Origin: Clytia hemisphaerica
Lineage: Eukaryota; Cnidaria; Hydrozoa; Leptothecata; Clytiidae
DNA: 64,000 nucleotides
Reading direction: 5' to 3'
Assembly (NCBI GenBank): GCA_902728285.1
Contig: CACVBU010000359.1
Span: 186,001-250,000 of the forward strand
This document shows, one piece after another, positions 10,735 to 22,516 of this stretch. The notes below the pieces were generated by a model. The model did no database searches. It was not told the origin of the DNA and saw only the letters and a program-made list of their open reading frames with translations. The position numbers were made by a program, and so were the translations under genes. Every line of letters begins with the position of its first letter. Within the stretch, counting starts at the first letter, position 1.

Positions 10735-13131
10735 AAGAGGCCCGGAAAACCCGAGTTATTTTTCCCGAGTAATTTTTCCGAGTTACGGAAAACCCGAGTT
10801 ATGATGTCATTTTCAGAAAATTATGACGTCACACTCAAATTTATAACTCGGTTGTTTTTCCTTCCATTAAATTTTCGAGTTATTTCATGAATTTTAACTC
10901 GGTTGTTTTTCCTTCCGTTAAATTTTCGAGTTATTTCAAGAAATTTAACTCGGTTTTTTTTTCTTCCTTTAAATTTTCGAGTTATTTCCAGATTTTAACT
11001 CGGTTTTTTTTTTCTTCCATTAATTTTTCGAGTTATTTCAAGATTTTTAACTCTGTTTTTTTTCCTTCTTTTAAGATTTCGAGTTATTTTTCTTCCTTTA
11101 AATTTTCGAGTTATTTTCAAATTTTAAATAATTCGGAGAAATTTTAGGAGGCACATAATCTTCGAGTTATATGATCGAGTTATATGGCTTCGAGTTATGA
11201 AATCTTCGAGTTAAGGCCCGTAACTCGAAATAAAAATGAAGCATTTTTATTTCGAGTTAATTTTTTAACTCGGTTTTTTTATTGACCATTTTCCTCTCGA
11301 GTTATATAACTCGGATTTTTTATTCCAAATAATTTCATCGAGTTATATTCCTCGTTTTAACTCGAGAGAAAAATAATGATTTTTTCCATCGAGTTAAAAT
11401 GTTGTTTTTAACTCGAAATTAAAATGGTAAATTTTTTCATTGAGTTATATAACGTATTTTAACTCGAAAGAAAAAAGGCAAATTTTTCCATCGAGTTAAT
11501 AATGACAGGCTCTTTTGTCGTCGATTTCCACAGATTGTGGATGGGCTATAGCTTTCTTATAATAGTAGAGTCAAATAAATATATAGAATAATCACACCAA
11601 GCATGTCTATTTTTTATTTGTCAATCACCTCATGGACAAAAACTAGACTACACTGTAAGGTTATTCGATGAAAAATGCACTGTAAGGGTGTATTTTTCGG
11701 GAAAACCACTGCGATTTTTAGCCAGCACATACCGTTAGTCCAAAATCCGACTACACCCCCTGGGCTCTTAGAGAGACTGCCTTTCGAAGATTCTGCCCAT
11801 TTTTGGACTTTTTCTCACCCTAAGAGAAGAGAGACTATTTCCTCCTTCAAAATTTCAGCCAGAATTTTCATAAATTTTGGTCTAAGATTCATGAATTTAT
11901 GACCCTTTGAGGGAGTCGGTTTTTTTATTTCGGTAAATTTGGAACCCTTACAGAGACTCAATTGTTTGTTAATGGTTTTTGTACTTCTTTGAGGAACTTT
12001 CGAGGGCGTCTGAAAAGAACCCTTATTATGGCTCGCACATACCCGGCATCCATTTTGCCTGAGTGGGGGTACTTAGGCTTTAACGGTTCTAGAACCACCA
12101 GAATGCAGAAAGCATAGTCGATTGATAAGGTTTTGGGCATTTTTTGATGACGCCACTTTTTAATACAAATTCCTGTAATACAAGAATCACTTGTTATACA
12201 TTTTTGGAAACTTCAACCTTAGAGAAATCGAAACTACGATGTTTCCAATTTTTTTTCGGACACTTTGGTGTGATTTTCGGACAAATATGACGGTCTCAGC
12301 TTGAGAAAACGGAGACCTGTTGTATATTTTTGGAAAGCTCTCAAAAAATTAGGATTAGACATTTAGAGATATATTGCAAGTATAGGTGATTTCAGTACCT
12401 AACTCGAGATATTGAGCTTCAAAAAGCGCAAAAACTGGACAAAACAGCTGTTTCTGGCTGAAAAACACGGTTTTCAAGGGTATGTATAACAAGTGTTTTG
12501 ATCAAAACAATCGAGCGATTTTACAAAATGCCCTCTACTATAAATAAGATTTTCAAAAAGTTCTCGAAAGGCAATTCTGACTATTTTATGACGAAAAGTA
12601 GATGACGAAACTGGGGTCAATTGTAAAACTTCGTCGTTTAGAACCCCTAAAATGGCTGAAAAAATGGCCAAAAATCCGCAACATTGCTTGATTACTCAGC
12701 AAAAATTCATTTGCTTCCATGGTTTTAAACGGCTGAAATTGTTATTTAAAAAGTCAATTTTGCCATCCGACATGTACCTTACTGACAGACACAACTAACC
12801 CTATTTACGTAACTCGAAACCAATATTGTAACATTTTGAGTTCGAGTTATATAACTCGAGATCATTTTGATGGCATTTTAATTTCGAGTTATATAACTCG
12901 AAATCATTTTGACGAAATTTTCATTTCGAGTTATTTAACTTGAAATCAAAATGCTGTATAAATGATTTCGAGTTATTTTCCTTGATTTAACTCGAGACGA
13001 AAATGGTCAATAAAAAAACCGAGTTAAAAAATTAACTCGAAATAAAAATGCTTCATTTTTATTTCGAGTTACGGGCCTTAACTCGAAGATTTCTTAACTC
13101 GAAGCCATATAACTCGATCATATAACTCGAA
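10735..13131. mobile_element. CGAGTTA foldback array at the duplication junction
   Basis: About forty copies (by eye) of CGAGTTA or its complement TAACTCG. 10740-11150 holds alternating copies about 25-30 bp apart with CTTCC-TTAAATTTT spacers. From about 11155 the left arm is mirrored by a right arm ending at 13131: roughly 150 bp match nearly perfectly as an inverted repeat, with shared ATAAAAATGAAGCATTTTTA and TATGATCGAGTTATATGGCT. The central 11510-12790 is free of the word and has no recognisable gene. The right end coincides with the start of duplication unit 2. No transposase is seen; a non-autonomous foldback element is the best guess. Confidence 0.6.
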
Positions 13132-13183
13132 CACACTATGTTAGGTCTAATTAGCACCCAGTTTGTTTTATTTGATAATTTTG

Positions 13184-13579
13184 CCAGGGGGGGTCGATAG
13201 AAAAATCTCAGACATAATGGCGTTTACTACGGTGGTGGTGTGAAAAAATATTTTACTACCCAGGGTAGTTAAATACTAAAATGGGTGGTATCTATGTGTT
13301 AAATGTTGAAAAAATTTTACTATCTGGGTAGTTAAAACTGGTAAAATTAGCAAATTTTAGCTATTTTTGTAATTCTTTTAATTTTTTGGATGACTTTTCT
13401 GTAAAATCAAGCCGAAAAGCAACCGAAAAATAGGTGGTCTCCATGACAAATTGTCCCAAAAACTTTTACTACCAGGGTAGTAAAATACCTCTTCCAAGAG
13501 TCTGGGTGGTGGTATGTAAAAATTCGTAAAAATCCTTTTACTACTCATATATGTCTGAGATTTTACTATCGACGCCAGG
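13184..13579. mobile_element. MITE with ACTACCC/GGGTAGT words, copy 2
   Basis: Duplicate of 4666-5061 at an offset of 8518 bp, with only scattered substitutions (for example CTATCTGGGT for CTACCTGGGT). Confidence 0.5.
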
Positions 13580-14111
13580 TTGCATCGTTTGAGACGTGCG
13601 ATAGCACGTGCACACCTCCACACACACCTAAAAGCCTCTTAGGAGAGTGATAAATCGCACGCCTTAAATTTTGAGTTTTCAGCTAAAAGTAGTGCATCAC
13701 ACACCTTATCACACGCCAGAAACTCCTAAAATTAATGGTTTAGGAGTGCGATTGACCACACGCCTGGAATTTTCAAATGAGGGAGCCTGCGACGCCCCCC
13801 TGATTTTGCTGCTCTTTAATTTTAAGCCACCATATGCTAAATTTAAATGTTATGAAAACTCAGAGAAACACAAAACTAATTTCTGATATAATTCTAATAC
13901 CATTATAAACTAACCATGCCAAATATCAATTTGATTGTAATATTGTTATTAGATCTCTAGGTAAACATTTTTAAAATTTCTCTTCCCTTCCCTATTATCA
14001 AGATTTTGCTATTTTGACCCAGTTTGGCTAATTTTTTTTTACCCAGCTAACATCTCTTATCTGTGTGTTTATATCACCCTTTACTGTTTTCTTTTTTACT
14101 TAGTAGTCAAA

Positions 14112-15167
14112 ATGAAGATTTATGTAACAACTTTGACAGGTAAAATAATCACCATTGAAGGCCTTGAATCCAATGACACTACCGAAATTGTAAGAGAAAA
14201 AATACAAGATAAGGAAGGCATTCCACCTGACCAACAACGTCTGATTTTCAGTGGTAAGCAGATGTTAGATGGCTATCCGTTAGCATACTATTTGATCCAG
14301 GATACAGCTACAGTGCATTTGGTGCTTCGTTTGCGCGGTATGCTCTCAAATTTCTCAGGCTATGATACTAATGATCCATTGATAGAATATTTGATGAAAG
14401 GAGATGTTAATGGCTGTGATGTATCTGAAGAACTCTTAAAAGAAAAAAGGGGCAATTCTAATGGGTCAGCAAATTCTGAAATTTTGCTTAACTACACAGG
14501 GAATAAGCTATTGAATGAGAAACAAAGAGCCAGACTGATTGCTGTCGCAGATTATGATTACAATCTCCAGAAGATTGAAGGAAAATCTGAAATCATCCTA
14601 CAGGATATTAAAATAGTACTACCATCTGGTATTCTCAAAGCGATTTCTCAATCTAATGATATTGAAAAGCTTTTAAAAAGTCACCATCACTATTCATCAA
14701 AAGATGACCAAATGAAAGTTGTATTAAGAAGAACTGCCCCAACTCTAGGTTGTCTTCCTTGGCATGTTGATGGGGTTTATTCTTCTTGTGTCGTCCAGTA
14801 CACATTGAATGATGATAAATCCTATACTGGAGGTCGTTTATGTTTTTTCACAGATGACATTGGCTTGTTTGTGCCTCAGAGACCAGCTGGTACATTATCT
14901 GTTCATTATAAAGAGATGCATGGTGTGTCAAAGCTTCTGAGTGGTGTACGTTATGTTTTGTTCATTGTTGACATCGCAAATGGCTTGGGTGGAGCTAAAG
15001 AGAATATTATAGAATTCAACCAAAAGATAATGGATCATATGAATTCTGGAATCAATCTCATGTCAGCCGAGAACAAGAATGTCATTGAAGTGAAAAGCGA
15101 TAGTGAGGATAATAATGTGCAAGCCCTATTCACAACTAGAGCTGCTAAAAGAGCCAGGAAAACCTAA
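14112..15167 (+). CDS. Ubiquitin fused to 2OG-Fe(II) dioxygenase, gene A2
   Basis: A 351-residue protein identical to A1 except residue 78, which is Leu instead of Ile, immediately after the LRLRG-M junction. The ubiquitin fold, the helical middle domain, H218-x-D220, H270, R280 and the basic AAKRARKT tail are all intact. The upstream acceptor-like sequence (pyrimidine tract and TTAG before the ATG) is the same. With A1 it doubles the dose of this enzyme. The 3' side differs by a 6-bp indel (TAATTT) at about 15260. Confidence 0.85.
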   Translation: MKIYVTTLTGKIITIEGLESNDTTEIVREKIQDKEGIPPDQQRLIFSGKQMLDGYPLAYYLIQDTATVHLVLRLRGMLSNFSGYDTNDPLIEYLMKGDVNGCDVSEELLKEKRGNSNGSANSEILLNYTGNKLLNEKQRARLIAVADYDYNLQKIEGKSEIILQDIKIVLPSGILKAISQSNDIEKLLKSHHHYSSKDDQMKVVLRRTAPTLGCLPWHVDGVYSSCVVQYTLNDDKSYTGGRLCFFTDDIGLFVPQRPAGTLSVHYKEMHGVSKLLSGVRYVLFIVDIANGLGGAKENIIEFNQKIMDHMNSGINLMSAENKNVIEVKSDSEDNNVQALFTTRAAKRARKT

Positions 15168-15694
15168 CTCTTCCAACTTTATATTGCACCTTACTTGTCT
15201 GCTATTATCAGCTGGATTGCGGTTTAAACATATAATGTCGATGATTGCAACTGCACTTTGTAATTTTGTTGACTTATATTTTAGTTTTCTTTAGATTTAG
15301 CAGTTTTATTAGTTTCCACTTCATTTTTATTTACATTCTTATTCTTTCAAGTTTATATTTTTACATTTTTATGAAAGGCCTACCTAGCCAAACAGCTATT
15401 TTATATTATTGATGATTTTTTGATGATTTTTTGTTTATGTTTTTATTTATTTGGATAGGATACATTTTTAAAGTTTTTATATATTTTGAACTTTGGCTAT
15501 TTAAAGCATAGTATATATTTTAATTTGTTAAAGCATAAGACTTTATTTTGAATGTCACACACAGCGTGTTAAATTTAAATTCACCCATTTAGCTCCTACA
15601 GAAAGTAATTTTGATTTATAGAATACAGTTGAGCTCTTACTATAAGAATCGTTCATCAATATCTGCATATTAAAACTAAGAAAATCATTTACAT

Positions 15695-16080
15695 AAGGCA
15701 AGACCAATTTGATCAGTTGTTTTACGGGCCAGACCGATCCTGAAACTCTAAAAATCGAAATAAAAATAAAATTGATTTTGGTAGTACAATTTTATTTTCA
15801 TTGCTTTACAGAATGCCATATTTTCAAAGTTTTGGTAGTTTTCCCAAGGTTTTAAGAATTTTATGTTCAATTTTTCATTTCATCTATGAATTTTACCTTT
15901 TTGTGTCTTTTTATATCTATTTTGCATTTTTTGTTAAGATATGTAGTAGTTTTTGCTGCCTTTTCAGGAGATTTTATAGGTGAAATTCTTCTTTTCTTTT
16001 ATTTTTTCGCTGACCGACCGACCCTCTTTTTTGAGTAGCTTGGCCTGTAAAACAACAAATTAAATTGGCCTTCTAAGGCA
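15695..16080. mobile_element. MITE family III, copy 2 (between A2 and B2)
   Basis: Duplicate of 7171-7557, same inverted ends and GACCGACCGACCC motif; one T is lost from a T run. Confidence 0.6.
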
Positions 16081-16152
16081 ACATCAAACACCAATTTTGT
16101 ACCCCACTTGAAGCTTCCCTGTTTCCTTTTTTAATCAACAGTCATAATAAAA

Positions 16153-17365
16153 ATGAAAATATTCATCAAAACACTGACAGGAAAGACGATTATCTTGGAA
16201 GGCTTAAACTTTCACAATACTGTTGATGATTTGAAATTAAAAGTTCAGGATAAGGAAGGTATTCCTCCTGACCAACAACGCTTGATTTTCTCTGGACAGC
16301 AGCTTAAGGATGAACATCCTTTAGGGTTCTATATGCTAAAAAACAATGATGTGCTGCACCTCGTTTTGAGATTGCGTGGTATGATTTCAAACTTTGCAGC
16401 TTACAATTCAAGTGAGCCTTTGATTTCATTTCTCTTGACTGGAGACATTCGAGGAAGTGAAGTGCCACTGGACCTCCTTGAATCTAAACGACTTCAATGC
16501 CGTGGTTCAAAACAATCGGAGGTTCTTCTTCATCACACAGGAGACTATTTATTGAATAACATTCAACGTCAGAAGCTAATGGGTGTTGCCGATTTTGTCC
16601 ATTCTTTGCAAAAGGTTCAAGGGAAATCCCAGTCAATTCTTGAAGACATCAAAATTATATTTTTTTCCTGGCATTATCAATAGAATTTTGAAATCAAACA
16701 CAATAGAACAAAAATTAACAAGCTATCACCCTCTTGCGATACCTTTAAAATTAGTGATTCGTAGAACAGCACCAACTTTAGGTTGTCTACCATGGCATGT
16801 TGATGGAGGGTATTCTTGCGCTGTGGTGCAATACACATTGAATAGTGACAAATCTTATGTAGGTGGACGACTCTGTTTTTACGCTAAGGATACTGGTCTC
16901 TTCACCCCACAAAGACCACCAGGTACTGTGACGATCCACCAAAAGGAGCTACACGCAGTCTCAAAGCTTTTGTCTGGTGTTCGCTATGTGTTGTTTGCTA
17001 TTGAACCCAGAAACGATCTTGGCGGATCAACAGAGAATATTTTTAATTTTGATGGCGAGTGGTTTGAAAGAATGAATTCAATGGTTAGTGTTGTATCAAC
17101 CAATCAGAATGATAACCTAACTGAAGACATCCAAAATGGAAGCCAAGACATCGGCATTGGAAATGAAAGCAATGGGTTTGAAGATACGGAACACATTGAA
17201 ACAGAGATTGTCCAAGAGGATTTGTTACCTCAAGATGACGATGATGATAATATTTTCCTGCAATGTCACTTACCAGAGAATACCAAAAACACTTTGACTT
17301 ATGAATCTGCTGATGGTGACGAAGAGAAATTATCCAATCACACAGCTAAAAGAATGAGAAAATAA
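16153..17365 (+). pseudogene. Ubiquitin-dioxygenase gene B2, frameshifted
   Basis: Duplicate of B1. A T run at 16660-16666 has seven T where B1 has six, so the frame changes after about residue 170 and stops at 16683. The first product would be 176 residues: ubiquitin plus the helical domain, without the catalytic core. The rest (to 17365) is open in the +1 frame with H-x-D, H and R codons intact and only a Ser-to-Thr change, which suggests a very young lesion or an assembly error in a homopolymer. If real, the short product could act as a non-catalytic ubiquitin fusion. Confidence 0.75.
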
Positions 17366-19584
17366 ACCAGCTGCGCTGGAAGCTCCGGCTTTAGAGATTA
17401 AAAGATGTGAAAGATGAGCTTGTTGAGTTAGTTGTGTTCGAACGTTGCCCACAAACTACTCATCAGAACAGATCAGAAAGCAAAGCAATAAATCTATTGC
17501 AGAGCAAGTATGAGAAATAATCTTAACGAATAAATAAACCAGCTGGAAGTTTAGCTCTTCTAAGTGATTACACATGCACTTTCTTGCTTAAATAACCAAG
17601 CCCATCCCCCGCCCACTCATCCTCAACTAAAAAGTTCAAGATTGGAGCTAAAGGAGAAAAATATTTAGAAGTGAATATTTCCAAGTTCTTATACTGTAAA
17701 TTAATTTTTTTCTAAACTTGCCAATAGCGAAGCCATGATGCGCCGTTGATTTGATTGGTCCGGATAAAATTTTGGGGAGAAAAATAGCCTAAATTAGAGG
17801 CCACGGCTTTGAGCTAAGCATTATTTTTTCTGTTGGGATAATACTTGGAAGAGTAGGATAAAATGGTACATTAGTGTGTATGTTATAAATAGTGGTATAT
17901 TTGGAAAAAACCTTTTTCCTGTTTGAAAAATCTTCAAAAGGAATGGTCGCCCCAGCCAATGAAATTACTTTATTCGTAGAAATTTTAGCGAGACTAATTT
18001 TAGCGTTTTAGCGAGTTCTCCCTATTTTTGCTAAAATAAATCTCGCTTTTAAAAATTTAACTATTTAAATATACGTTAAAATAAGTCTCGCTAAAATTTC
18101 TACGATTAAAGTATGACAAAGTCCAAAAAATAATTTTCAGTTATAACACTGTGAAAATTTCTCCGATCTTGTTCAAATTTACACAGGAATTGTGTTTTAG
18201 TATACTTTACTGAATTATCATAGTGATATGTTTGTAAAAAATCTGTGTCGGGTTTGAAAAATCAAAAGGAACGGTCGCAAGCCGCGATGAAATTACGACA
18301 AAGTCCAAAAACGATCATTTCAGCCATAACACTGCGAAAATTTCTCCAATCTTGTTCAAATTTAAAAAGGAATTGTGTTTTCGTATCCTTTACTGAATTC
18401 TCATAGCGATATGTTTGTAAAAAATCTGTGTCGGCTTTGAAAAATGAAAAGGAACGGTTGCCAGTCGCAATGAAATTACGACAAAGTCCAAAAACGATCA
18501 TTTTCAGCCATAACACTGAAAATTTCTCCAATCTTGTTCAAATTTAAAAAGGAATTGTGTTTTCGTATCCTTTACTGAATTCTCATAGCGATATGTTTGT
18601 AAAAAATCTATGTCGGGTTTGAAAAATCAAAAGGAACGGTCGCAAGCTGCAATGAAATTACAACAAAGTCCAAAAACGATCATTTTCAGCCATAACACTG
18701 CGAAAGTTTCTCCAATCTTGTTCTAATTTTCAAAGGAATTGTGTTTTAGTATCCTTTACTGAATTCTCATAGCGATATGTTTGTAAAAAATCTGTGTCGG
18801 GTTTGAAAAATCAAAAGGAATGGTCGCCAGCCGCGATGAAATTACGACAAAAAGTCCAAAAACGATCATTTTCAGCCATAAAACTGTGAAAATTTCTCCA
18901 TTCTTGTTCAAATTTACACAGGAATTGTGTTTTAGTATCCTTTATTGAATTCTTATAGTGATATGTTTGTAAAAAATATGTGTCGGGTTTGAAGAATCAA
19001 AAGGAACGGTCGCCAGTCAACAATAATAATGATGAATACAAAACAGGATCATTTTCAGCCATAAACATAACACCACAAAAACTACTCAGATCGTTTTCAA
19101 ATTTTCACTGTAATGTAGTAATTTTAGTATTCTCTTTTAAATTCCAATGGATGTGTGTTTGAAAGTTTCATTGTCAAGTTACCAACAGAATTTTTTTATG
19201 GTTAGCCATATGCAAGATTTTTTAAGCACTCGATCAGATGACGATTCATGGCCAAAATTTCTCCAAAGTCTTTCCACATTGTTAAAGAGCCAGTATGCAT
19301 CAAACTTCTCATAAATCATGTCCAAAACATCATGAATAATGATGAAAATGATCAATTTTTCACTGAGATTTGCCAGTATTTGCTACACAGTCAACTAGTC
19401 CACTTTCGGCAGCCATATTTTTCTTAAATACTTTCGGCCAATCAAATCACAGTGTTATTTGAATCAGGTAATCCGTTTTTATTAAATCGGAATAGATCAT
19501 CGGATTAGATAAACAAACAAAAAATGTCTTGAGCGTCGTCGTCGTCGGACGAGAGAGAATTTAAGGCTCCTAGGCCGGAGCAAT
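17366..19584. mobile_element. 2.2 kb insertion with ~183-bp tandem repeats
   Basis: Present in unit 2 and absent from the equivalent site of unit 1 (8841/8842). AATAA lies at both edges, fitting a 5-bp target duplication. Near the left edge is GCTCCGGCTTTAG and at the right edge CTCCTAGGCCGGAGC, so GCTCCGGC is inverted at the termini. The interior from about 17920 to 19170 contains about six copies of a ~183-bp unit (TGTCGGGTTTGAAAAATCAA, GGAACGGTCGC, TTTCTCCAATCTTGTTC, CATAGCGATATGTTTGTAAA). No transposase frame. The layout recalls non-autonomous elements with internal satellites. Confidence 0.6.
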
Positions 19585-20511
19585 AAGTAAAATATTTATC
19601 TTTCTCGATTCATTTTTTCGTTACCAATACATAAATTTACTTGCTGAATTTTAATGTTAGGAACATTAATGGTGTTAATGGATTTTAACTAGAACATAAT
19701 TCACTAATAAGTAAGTGCACTGCATCGGGAAACAATCAAGTAATAGTTCAATCAAAAAAGTTTCGAGAGTCTTTTCTATACCATTTCTCTCTATCGAATC
19801 CAATTCCTCCTTTCGTGTTTAATGAATAGGTATAGCGAGATTTTGCTGACCAATTTCTGTAGGATTTGATCTTAAAAATGAATTATATCTATCAACAAAT
19901 AATACGTTAACTAAAACTAATTTATGTAAATAACTTTTTTTATTTTTTTATTTCAAAACCTTGTTGAATTTTTACAGTCAGTGTTCAGGTTATAAACAGT
20001 TGCAGTTATTTATAATCAAGTTGTACAAGATTTTAATTGTAATCAGTTAAATGGAGTTGAAAGACAAATCGTATTTATCATTGAGAGCTAAAAATTTTAT
20101 AGTAATCATGCTAATCTTAAGGTTCATACCAGATAATTAACTGTAGATTGCTGATCAAGTTTCATTATAAAGTAAGGAGTAAACGACAAGAGTTCAGTGT
20201 TGCAACTTCTCTACCTGTAGAAATAGGGGAGATTTCTTACTTAGTTTTCTATCCCAATTGAAAGCTTTCCATCCGGATTTACCAAAGGTGCTCATAACAA
20301 TGAAAATTAGTTCTGCAAACGAAATTGTTCCCCGATCGTTAACTCTCACAAGATAAACAGAGCGACTCTTTGACCCTTTGACGGCTATCGAAAAATCTAT
20401 TTCTAATAAAACACGATTCTTTCAATGTTATTTATAGTGAAAAAATAGAAATTAAAAAGTGAGAAAAAATACAGACAATGGCATTTTGAGGAGACCCACA
20501 AATTAAACCGA
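19585..20511 (+). promoter_or_regulatory. Upstream region of the complete PAM16 gene
   Basis: Nearly identical to 8842-9765; expected to hold promoter and 5'UTR of PAM16. In unit 2 it has been pushed 2.2 kb away from gene B by the insertion. No motif decides the transcription start. Confidence 0.35.
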
Positions 20512-22516
20512 ATGGTAAGTGTTTTATCGATCCCATTTCTCATAAAAAGTTTTTTTTTCCTCGCCATCAAATGAATATTGAAAATCACTCGTTGCCCGGG
20601 GAGGGGAGAAACTATTGTTGCCATATTGATGCTGGCAAGTTTAGTTTCAATGAATGAATGTCTTAGTAGGGAGCTAACCCTTAGGACCCATGACATCTTT
20701 TATGCGACACAACAAAACCTGATCCATTTCAAAGAATGAAGTCTTTAAAGAGTTTTTTGCGAGGGGGGTTTGTGCTAAAGCCTAGGAAAATTTTTTAGGA
20801 CTTAAAAACTGATTACAAGCATAACTCCTTGACCCCTAAAAATTGACAAAATTTCAAATTCAATAAAACCTGAAACCACTTATACCGATCGAAAGCTCTC
20901 AAAAATGATGTAGATGACTTTTAAGTGAACAAAAATTGATTTCCCAACGTAACTCGAGTAAATCGACCGGAAATGATGTCAAAAAGTAAGTTTTGACGTT
21001 AATTTACTGAGAATACTTCATTCTTTGAAATGTAACAGGTTTGGTTGCGTCGAATAAAAGATATCACGGGTCTAAGAGTTTGCCCCCCTACTATCTGGCT
21101 ATATCAAGTTCCAAATATTTAATTTTCAGGCAAAATTCATTGCTCAAATGATCGTCCTTGGTGGACAAATTGTGGGGAAAGCATTTGCACAAGCACTCAA
21201 ACAGGAGTTTGCAGGTATGAGAACTTGAGTAGTTGGCCATCCTCTTCGTTAGTTAATTTTAACGACTAGTAATGAGTTCCAGATTCTAAGTAAATCTCCG
21301 TTTCTTCTTTTTGGATCTTACATAACTCTAATTTTCTGTTAAACCTTTATCACTTTTTAGCTGGAGCTCGACAAACTGCCAGAGCTTCTACTGAAGGTAC
21401 AAAGAAAGCAGCCTCCAACAATGCAGCGACTGGCATCTCACTTGATGTAAGACAAATTCTTAAAAAAATGACATTTTTTTAAGAATTTTATCTACTTAAT
21501 GAGACTTTATTTATTTCATGGCTTCATGGTTGTTCTATTTGCCAAAAAAGCAACGATTGTCTGTCTTTGACTGGGTAAATGATTTGTCGTGTAAAATGGA
21601 TTTTCTGATATGAATGAAACTCGACTTTAAAACCTGAATTTTTTCCAAATGTATAATAATTTTTCTTCTTTTCATTTAGGAAGCCAAACAAATTCTGAAT
21701 ATCAAGGAGTTGAATCCAGAGGAAGTACAAAAGGTAGTAAAAGAAAAGGGGAAAATCCTTAGGATCCGTAGAATCTTTCGTGTGACGCAATAACTTTCAA
21801 AAGTAGATAGGATTTTGAAACTTTTTTGAGAGGGGGCCTGTGACTAAGGCATGGCAAAAGTTTTTATGGACAAAAAACTGACGTTGTAGGCAAAGCTCCT
21901 AACCTTTGTCGGTTTGGCTGTAAAAACTTCTTTCAGGCCTAATTCGCGTTTAAATTTACCCAGATGTATCCAACTTTCGGAAACTTATTTGATATTTTCC
22001 TATGGTTGAAAATGTTTTTCCTTCTTTTAGAGTTATGATTACTTGTTCAAAATCAACGATAAAAAGGCTGGAGGATCATTCTACCTGCAGTCGAAGGTAT
22101 AGGCATAATTGTGGAAAGGCTTCCCATCTGCCTCATTCTACTATTTACCCCTTTCACAATTTAATGTACCCTCATTATCCGATTTGCTTGCACAAAGATT
22201 TCATTACTGAACAATATGAATATCAAATTTGATTCTTAGGCGAATACTGGGAGTGTTTACTTTCATAACTTATTTAGCTTTTAGGGGAGGGCCTCAGGGT
22301 TAGCTTTACACTAAAACGAGGCATAAGCGCTGGTTGGCATCTTCTACGACTTCTTTGAATGTATCATTTTTGCAATTTCTAAAAAGTTCACTGTTCTACA
22401 GTCGAGTAATTTTGTTCCATCTTCAGGTTTTTCGAGCGAAAGAGAGGCTAGACATGGAATTCAAAAATGAAAATGAAAGCACGAATACTCAACCGAATGA
22501 AGAAGGAAAAAGCTGA
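20512..22516 (+). CDS. PAM16: PAM16/Magmas, TIM23 import motor subunit
   Basis: Six coding exons: 20512-20514 (only the ATG), 21130-21214, 21361-21446, 21680-21733, 22031-22096 and 22427-22516. All have GT-AG ends and consistent phases, giving 127 residues, close to the 125 of the human protein. The start MAKFIAQMIVLGGQIVGKAF is the typical hydrophobic N-terminus. Residues about 55-110 are the J-like domain (DEAKQILNIKELNPEEVQK, YDYLFKIND, GGSFYLQSKV, RAKERLD), which in PAM16 lacks the HPD motif. The protein sits on the matrix side of the mitochondrial inner membrane and restrains the J-protein PAM18 in the presequence import motor. Intron 1 carries a MITE and intron 4 a diverged relative. 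The gene is the only intact one of two copies. Confidence 0.92.
20669..21088. mobile_element. MITE family IV in PAM16 intron 1, copy 2
   Basis: Duplicate of 9923-10342 at offset 10746 with TA at both flanks. Confidence 0.65.
21757..21930. mobile_element. Diverged MITE IV fragment in PAM16 intron 4
   Basis: Shares with family IV the series CCTTAGGATCCGTAGAATCT, GTGACGCAA, GAGAGGGGGCCTGTG, AAGGCATGG and GGACAAAAAACTGACG in the same order as at 60300-60440. The second half is lost or unrecognisable. Confidence 0.45.

Larger units (their letters stand above)
13132..21452 (+). repeat. Segmental duplication, unit 2 (A2, B2, complete PAM16)
   Basis: Direct tandem copy of 4614-10728, interrupted by a 2.2 kb insertion at 17366-19584. 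Sequence continues beyond the duplicated part into PAM16 exons 4-6, so this unit retains the original right flank and unit 1 is the one truncated at PAM16. Confidence 0.9.

Noticed and set aside
10887..11147. Frame of 86 codons with repeating SSYFK-type residues
   Set aside because: It is a translation of the CGAGTTA array spacers and not a protein with any composition or start context.
18262..18531. Minus-strand frame with an internal repeated peptide
   Set aside because: It comes from the 183-bp satellite; periodic DNA yields periodic frames.
18246..19170. CRISPR-like array
   Set aside because: Units of ~183 bp are contiguous without short identical repeats and unique spacers, and the genome is eukaryotic.
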